Assembly (NCBI GenBank): GCA_949288785.1
Contig: CASELQ010000026.1
Coordinates: 1-33,163 of the forward strand
DNA from: an uncultured Eubacteriales bacterium
Lineage (GTDB): Bacteria > Bacillota > Clostridia > Christensenellales > Borkfalkiaceae
Direction: 5' to 3'
Length of the DNA: 33,163 nt
In this document: positions 29,229 to 33,163 of the stretch, piece after piece
How the letters are laid out: each line of letters begins with the position of its first letter
How positions within the stretch are numbered: position 1 is the stretch's first letter
Made by a program: the position numbers and the translations under genes
The notes under the pieces: model-generated
What the model was told of the DNA's origin: nothing
What the model saw: only the letters and a program-made list of their open reading frames with translations
The model's database searches: none

Positions 29229-30356
29229 ATGAAAAGATTGGGAATATTCGGCGGGACGTTCAACCCCGTGCACAACGAACATATAGCGGCGGCGCGGGCG
29301 GCGGTGAAAGAACTTGGCTTAAATAAGCTTATTGTAATGCCCGCGTTCATGCCCCCGCACAAGGATCTTCCCGCGTTCGGCGCGGGCGCAAAAGAGCGTA
29401 TGGAAATGCTTAAAGCGGCCTTTTCGGGGGACGATAAAATAGAGATAGGCGATTTTGAAATAAAACAGGGCGGAAAAAGTTACACTTATCTTACGGCGGA
29501 GCATTACGCCGGCGAGGGAAAACTGTTTTTTATAGTGGGCGGGGATATGTTAAGCGATTTCAAGACCTGGAAGTTCCCGGAAAAAATACTTGCCCTTGCC
29601 GATCTTGCCGCCTTTAACAGGGAAGATTTTACCGCCGATTACGCCGCGGAGAGGGAGTATTTTTTAAATACCTGGGGCAAAAGTTTTATTAAACTTAAAT
29701 ACGAGGGGAAAGAGGTCTCTTCCACCGAGATAAGGGTTTACGCCTCTCTGGGGCTGGATATTACACGTATGACGGCAAAGAGCGTTGCGGACTATATTGC
29801 CCGAAAGAAGATATATTCGGGCGGCAGGAGCGAGGAGTATATACGCACCGTTTTGCCGGAAAAAAGGCTGGTGCACACGGCGAACGTGGCGGTGTGCGCC
29901 CTTAAAAAGGTAAAAGAGCTGGGGCTTTCTTATGAAAAAACGCTGACCGCCGCCCTCCTTCATGACTGCGCAAAGTATAAAGACAAAAAAAATTACAAAG
30001 ATTTCGTGCTGCCGGAAGGGGTCCCGGAGCCGGTGGAGCACGCCTTTCTCGGCGCTTATCTTGCGCAAAAGGATGCGGGCATAAACGACGGGGAGGTGTT
30101 AGACGCCATTCGCTGGCACACTTCCGGCAGGCCCGGAATGAGCACCCTCTCAAAACTTATTTTCGTGGCGGACATGGTGGAAAAGGGCAGAGATTACGAG
30201 GGCGTGGAGAGATTAAGAGAACTTTATAACGGAGATTTCGAACTCTGTTTTAAAGAATGTTTAAAGGAAGAAGTGCTACACTTGATTAACAAGAAAAGCC
30301 CCATATATGCGGAAACCCTGAAAGCTTACGATTATTATATAAAGGGCGGAAAATAA
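29229..30356 (+). CDS. nadD: NadD-YqeK fusion: nicotinate-nucleotide adenylyltransferase plus HD-domain hydrolase
   Basis: This 375-residue two-domain protein. Residues 1-195 are NadD, which adenylates nicotinate mononucleotide in NAD synthesis: 'MKRLGIFGGTFNPVHNEH', 'MPPHKD', 'FIVGGDML' and 'VSSTEIR'. Residues 200-375 are YqeK, an HD-domain protein reported to hydrolyse Ap4A: 'RLVHTANVAVCALKKVKEL', 'TAALLHDCAKYKD', 'EHAFLGAYLAQ' and 'AIRWHTSGRPGMSTLSKLI'. In most Bacillota these are separate adjacent genes. ATG 29229 gives the exact family N-terminus but has no Shine-Dalgarno. A GTG at 29172 would add 19 Lys-rich residues and is less likely. rsfS follows 11 bp downstream, the usual neighbour. 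Confidence 0.93.
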   Translation: MKRLGIFGGTFNPVHNEHIAAARAAVKELGLNKLIVMPAFMPPHKDLPAFGAGAKERMEMLKAAFSGDDKIEIGDFEIKQGGKSYTYLTAEHYAGEGKLFFIVGGDMLSDFKTWKFPEKILALADLAAFNREDFTADYAAEREYFLNTWGKSFIKLKYEGKEVSSTEIRVYASLGLDITRMTAKSVADYIARKKIYSGGRSEEYIRTVLPEKRLVHTANVAVCALKKVKELGLSYEKTLTAALLHDCAKYKDKKNYKDFVLPEGVPEPVEHAFLGAYLAQKDAGINDGEVLDAIRWHTSGRPGMSTLSKLIFVADMVEKGRDYEGVERLRELYNGDFELCFKECLKEEVLHLINKKSPIYAETLKAYDYYIKGGK

Positions 30357-30367
30357 AAGGAGAGAGT

Positions 30368-30709
30368 ATGGAAGCAAAGGAATTCGGCGCTGCCGTGTGC
30401 AAGGTGCTTAAAGATCACAAGGCGGAGAACATCGTGCTTATAGACGTGCGCGGCAAGACGGACGCAACCGACTTTTTTGTGGTGGCGGGCGGCAGAAGCA
30501 TGACGCATACCCGTTCGCTTACCGAGCATGTGGAAGAAGAGATGGAAAAAACGGGTGTAAGCCCCGTGCGCACCGAGGGCGTGCGCGAAGGCCGCTGGGC
30601 GGTTTTAGATTACGGGGACGTTATAGTTCACGTATTCAACGACGAGACCCGCCTTTTTTATCATCTGGAAAAACTGTGGGACGACGGGGAGAACGTAACC
30701 GCTTTTTAA
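30368..30709 (+). CDS. rsfS: Ribosome silencing factor RsfS
   Basis: This 113-residue protein matches RsfS/Iojap: 'DHKAENIVLIDVRGKT', 'ATDFFVVAGGRSMTHTRSL', 'EGVREGRWAVLDYGDVIVHV' and 'RLFYHLEKLW'. RsfS binds uL14 on the 50S subunit and blocks joining with 30S when nutrients run low. AAAGGAGAG precedes ATG 30368. It is co-transcribed with nadD-yqeK, the standard arrangement. Confidence 0.96.
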   Translation: MEAKEFGAAVCKVLKDHKAENIVLIDVRGKTDATDFFVVAGGRSMTHTRSLTEHVEEEMEKTGVSPVRTEGVREGRWAVLDYGDVIVHVFNDETRLFYHLEKLWDDGENVTAF

Positions 30710-30766
30710 GTTTTGTGTTTTACGCCGGTTCGTACGGCGTTAAGCCCGGCTTAAAACAAGCAACGG

Positions 30767-31039
30767 TCAGCCCGTTTTCCGTACGTATATGCGGTCCACT
30801 TGGTCGGGGTCTATCTCTATGCTTTTAACGGGGCGGGGCTTTATGGTCCTTGCCCGGGCGGGGCGGCGGGAGGACTTAGGTTTGGGGGCCGGTTCCGCGG
30901 GCGGGGGTTCACTGTTTTCCCGTTTTGATTTTACGGCGCAAGCCGCTTTTCTTATAAGCACGGCGGCGGCAAAGCAAAGGGCAAACAATATTATAAGAAA
31001 CAGCGGGCCCGCCACGTATGAAGGTATAACTATATTCAT
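30767..31039 (-). CDS. Unknown single-pass membrane protein with Pro/Lys-rich tail
   Basis: This 90-residue protein has one transmembrane helix at about residues 10-32, then a basic, Pro-rich linker ('EPPPAEPAPKPKSSRRPARA') and a conserved-looking end 'IDPDQVDRIYVRKTG'. AGAGG lies 6 bp before the ATG at 31039, supporting translation. It is convergent with rsfS, and a palindrome TTAAGCC-C-GGCTTAA (30740-30754) lies between them. The basic tail could contact nucleic acid or another protein; family unknown. Confidence 0.7.
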   Translation of the reverse strand: MNIVIPSYVAGPLFLIILFALCFAAAVLIRKAACAVKSKRENSEPPPAEPAPKPKSSRRPARARTIKPRPVKSIEIDPDQVDRIYVRKTG

Positions 31040-31094
31040 AAAAACCTCTTTTTACCCAATATAGCACCGTAAAAAGCGGGGTTTTTAAGGTTAT

Positions 31095-31124
31095 TTGTTG
31101 ATAAATGAATGATTTTATCATAAT
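31095..31124 (+). promoter_or_regulatory. Promoter of the DeoC-like gene
   Basis: TTGTTG (31095-31100), 18-bp spacer, CATAAT (31119-31124), then AGGGGAG before ATG 31139. Confidence 0.6.
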
Positions 31125-31138
31125 GCAGGGGAGTAAAT

Positions 31139-32140
31139 ATGTTTCCGGGAAAGAAAAAGAACCGACGGATCGGACAGGAAAACGCGCTTGCCGTAATTGC
31201 TGATAATACGGCGGAAGCGGAAAACGGGTATGAAGAGAGCGCCGACGCTCTTGCGGAAAAGGGCGAGGGCGGAGAGCTCTTGCGAGAAGGCGAACTTGTG
31301 CGCGCGGAGGACTGCGCGCCCGTTAAACAGGGCGCCGAGCGGAAAGACAAGCGCCGCAGGGAAAGAAACGAGGAGTTTGCCGCCTTTTACGAGCTGGCGG
31401 AACTTCTGAATACCGATATAGAGAGCGTTAAGGACGAATGCTGCCTTTTCGAGATAAGAAAACTTATGTCCAGCCTGGGGCGGGTGATAGTGCGCTTTAA
31501 CCTTACGGACGCGGAACTCGAACGGGCGGCGATAAACTGCGATAAACTGCAAGTGAGCGAACTTCTGGTATCGCCGGCGTATCTGCCCTCGCTTGTGCGG
31601 GCGGCGGACGGGGAACTTTTAAATAAACTCACCGTGAACGCCATAGTGGATTTTCCGTTCGGGGAGAGCACTTATAAGAGTAAACTGACCGACGTGAAGG
31701 ACGTGCTTAAACAGGGGGTGGACGGGTTTACCGTGATGATGCCCGCAATGATGCTGGAAAAGGACAACTTAAAGCTGTTAAGGCGGCAGTGCAAAAGGTT
31801 TGCGCGTATGGCAAGGTGCAGAGCGGGGGCGGCGGTTTCCGCGATGGAACTGGGGGAGGACGCCATAAGGACGCTAATAAAGACTGCCGAACGCGCGGGG
31901 TTGGAGCACGTTACCTTTGTTTTCGGTGAAGCGGGCATAAACGAACTCAAAGAAAAATTCGCGCTCATAGGCAGGCACAGCGGCAAAAAAGTGCGGATAA
32001 AGATTTTGGGCAACGTTTCCGAGCCTGAGGCGGTCATGGAACTGTTCAAGATGGGCGCGCGCACCATTTTGACCCCGTTTGCGGAGGATATAGGCGCAAA
32101 ACTTTTGGAAAGATTTAAAATAAAAAGCCTTAAACTGTAA
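31139..32140 (+). CDS. DeoC/LacD-like TIM-barrel protein without the Schiff-base lysine
   Basis: This is a 333-residue protein. Residues 1-85 are charged and probably disordered ('GKKKNRRIGQENALA', 'ERKDKRRRERNEEF'). Residues about 120-333 resemble deoxyribose-phosphate aldolase: 'ELLVSPAYLPSLVRA', 'VNAIVDFPFGESTYKSKLTD', 'DVLKQGVDGFTVMMP' and 'RIKILGNVSEPEAVMELFKM'. By eye alignment the Schiff-base lysine position (usually in a VKTSTGF motif) is Thr259 in 'EHVTFVFGEAG', while the second active-site lysine is kept as Lys288. The barrel may therefore be a binding or regulatory protein, or catalyse something else. The next gene, ribU, has its own promoter and riboswitch. Confidence 0.7.
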   Translation: MFPGKKKNRRIGQENALAVIADNTAEAENGYEESADALAEKGEGGELLREGELVRAEDCAPVKQGAERKDKRRRERNEEFAAFYELAELLNTDIESVKDECCLFEIRKLMSSLGRVIVRFNLTDAELERAAINCDKLQVSELLVSPAYLPSLVRAADGELLNKLTVNAIVDFPFGESTYKSKLTDVKDVLKQGVDGFTVMMPAMMLEKDNLKLLRRQCKRFARMARCRAGAAVSAMELGEDAIRTLIKTAERAGLEHVTFVFGEAGINELKEKFALIGRHSGKKVRIKILGNVSEPEAVMELFKMGARTILTPFAEDIGAKLLERFKIKSLKL

Positions 32141-32147
32141 AAAAAGC

Positions 32148-32176
32148 TTTACAAACCCGCCCTTGCGGAGTAAAAT
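32148..32176 (+). promoter_or_regulatory. Promoter of the FMN riboswitch-ribU transcript
   Basis: TTTACA (32148-32153), 17-bp spacer, TAAAAT (32171-32176). Confidence 0.8.
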
Positions 32177-32209
32177 ATACTTAAATCTGCCAAGGCAGAA
32201 AAAATATAA

Positions 32210-32320
32210 TTCTTTGGGGCGGGGTGAAATTCCCCATCGGCAGTAAAGTCTGCGAAAGGCGAAAGCCTCCGAACGGGTGCAATTCCCGTACCGACGGTTA
32301 CAGTCCGGATGGGAAAAGAA
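32210..32320 (+). ncRNA. FMN riboswitch (RFN element)
   Basis: Clear RFN consensus blocks: GGGGCGGGGTGAAATTCCCC, then ATCGGCAGTAAAGTCTGCGA, then GAACGGGTGCAATTCCCGT, ACCGACGGTTACAGTCCGGA and TGGGAAAAGAA. The closing P1 helix is TTCTTT (32210-32215) with AAAGAA (32315-32320). It binds flavin mononucleotide and normally turns off riboflavin synthesis or uptake genes when FMN is plentiful. The downstream ribU gene fits exactly. Confidence 0.96.
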
Positions 32321-32366
32321 GTGCGGCTTGCGGCGTTTGCCGCGGCAAAGCGTTTGGTTTTTTACA

Positions 32367-32387
32367 CGCCCCGAAGGGGGCGTTTTT
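32367..32387 (+). terminator. Riboswitch expression platform hairpin covering the ribU ribosome site
   Basis: CGCCCC (32367-32372), loop GAAG, GGGGCG (32377-32382), then TTTTT. The only purine-rich Shine-Dalgarno candidate for ribU (GAAGGGGG) lies in this hairpin, and the ATG follows 2 bases after the T-run. It could act as a terminator, as a ribosome-site sequester, or both. Confidence 0.78.
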
Positions 32388-32389
32388 CT

Positions 32390-33163
32390 ATGAACAAAAC
32401 TACCAGATCTCTTGCGGGCACGGCGGTGTTCGCGGCGCTTGCGTTCGTCATATCCCTGCTGGAATTTCCTATATTCCCTGCCGCTTCCTTTTTGCAGTTT
32501 GACTTTTCGCTGGTGTTTATATTGCTGGCGGGGTTTGCCTTCGGGCCGGTTTCGGGCATTGCAGCCTCTGCGGTAAAGGAACTTTTAAGGTATGCCATAG
32601 GCAGCGGCACGGGCGGAGTGGGCGAGATAGCCAACTTTTTGGTAACGGCGGCGTTTATTCTCATTCCCACCGTAGTGTACAGGTATAAAAAGGGGCTGCC
32701 CACCGTTATTATAACCCTTATAGGCGGCATGATTTTGGAGGCGGGCGCCGCACTTATAACCAACAGGTATATAAATTTCCCGCTTTTTATGAACGAACTT
32801 GCCGCCGAGATGTTTAGTCAGCTCTGGGTGTACGTGCTTTTATTCAATATCATAAAGACGGTGGCGGTAAGCGTTATAACCCTGCTTTTATACAAGCGGC
32901 TTTCAAAATTCTTAAAGGCGCTTGACGCACGCGCGCCCAAAAGAAAGGCGAAAGAAAACCCCGCGGAAAGCGTATCGGCGGACTTGCCCGAAGCGGTTCT
33001 GCCCGAGAGTGAAAAAATGCGCGAGGGGCGCGCGGTAAAGTGCTCTTACTGCGGCACAAAGTTTATGCTGATAAACGGAACCGAGCGTTGCCCCAAATGC
33101 GGGGCGCAGGCGGATGCGCCCGCGGAGGATAAAAATTCCGCTCACGCACAAGAGGATAAGGGT
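32390..33163 (+). CDS. ribU: RibU riboflavin ECF transporter S-component with C-terminal zinc ribbon (3' end outside window)
   Basis: The visible 258 codons carry no stop; the gene continues past the window. Residues 1-180 form a RibU-like membrane domain with several helices: 'ALAFVISLLEFPIFPAA', 'FLQFDFSLVFILLAGF', 'GPVSGIAASAVKELLRY' and 'GEIANFLVTAAFI'. RibU binds riboflavin and works with a shared EcfT-EcfA energising module. After a charged linker there is a zinc ribbon with Cys218-x2-Cys221 and Cys234-x2-Cys237 ('CSYCGTKF' and 'CPKCGAQ'). This is an addition to the usual 190-210-residue protein. Control is by the FMN riboswitch directly upstream. Start ATG 32390 is the only one matching the family N-terminus. 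Confidence 0.92.
   Translation, partial: MNKTTRSLAGTAVFAALAFVISLLEFPIFPAASFLQFDFSLVFILLAGFAFGPVSGIAASAVKELLRYAIGSGTGGVGEIANFLVTAAFILIPTVVYRYKKGLPTVIITLIGGMILEAGAALITNRYINFPLFMNELAAEMFSQLWVYVLLFNIIKTVAVSVITLLLYKRLSKFLKALDARAPKRKAKENPAESVSADLPEAVLPESEKMREGRAVKCSYCGTKFMLINGTERCPKCGAQADAPAEDKNSAHAQEDKG

Overview
The window reads as about 33 kb of a Bacillota chromosome, most likely an anaerobic, gut-type member of class Clostridia. This is inference from the gene families (RsfS, ObgE–YhbY, the putative Se/S-carrier DUF3343, ECF S-components ThiT and RibU, a C_GCAxxG_C_C protein, an S6:S18-type leader), the clear Shine-Dalgarno sites and the sigma-A-like promoters. No rRNA or tRNA gene and no insertion sequence was seen. 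The window opens inside one operon (cas2) and closes inside another gene (ribU).

Layout. (1) 1-1056: the 3' end of a type II-A CRISPR-Cas locus: the last codons of cas2, a complete csn2, a leader with its own promoter and an ATTTGAG end, and a short array of 36-bp repeats and 30-bp spacers whose distal repeats have decayed. cas9, cas1, most of cas2 and probably the tracrRNA lie to the left. (2) 1254-6000: a putative small-molecule catabolism cluster: Gfo/Idh/MocA oxidoreductase, M81 (MlrC-like) peptidase, M24 pita-bread protein lacking two metal ligands, and an ASRT-family protein. The first two genes have nearly identical promoters. (3) 6055-8575: cysK with a frameshift near its 3' end, a GNAT acetyltransferase, and a convergent lipid kinase. 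(4) 8784-11549: CCA-adding enzyme, then rpsF-ssb-rpsR behind a probable S6:S18 autoregulatory leader. (5) 11844-16242: accessory region with small membrane proteins, a tandem pair of lipoproteins with a duplicated intergenic segment, a gene-poor stretch with a candidate small RNA, two paralogous membrane proteins and a C_GCAxxG_C_C protein. (6) 16299-20032: thiT (minus strand) behind a leader with an attenuator hairpin, yfbR, and an MsmK/UgpC-type ABC ATPase with an unusual charged tail. (7) 20053-24257: putative metal exporter, PucR/CdaR-type regulator, S41 protease, two small unknown genes. (8) 24338-30709: cysteine desulfurase and DUF3343 in divergent orientation, nth-obgE-yhbY, a membrane protein with a possible restriction-endonuclease-like fold, a nadD-yqeK fusion and rsfS. 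(9) 30767-33163: a small membrane protein, a DeoC-like protein lacking the Schiff-base lysine, and an FMN riboswitch controlling ribU, which carries a C-terminal zinc ribbon and runs off the window.

How the genes fit together. Most are housekeeping functions: ribosome assembly and silencing, NAD and flavin/thiamine supply, tRNA maturation, and sulfur metabolism. The more distinctive material is the CRISPR tail, the catabolic cluster with matching promoters, the thiT leader, the candidate RNA at 14.1-14.3 kb, several proteins with altered catalytic residues (M24, YfbR, DeoC-like), and non-standard fusions (ThiT, RibU, the ABC ATPase tail, NadD-YqeK). I did not find a complete, clearly new multi-gene system. 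Family names rest on motif recognition by eye; no database search was run.
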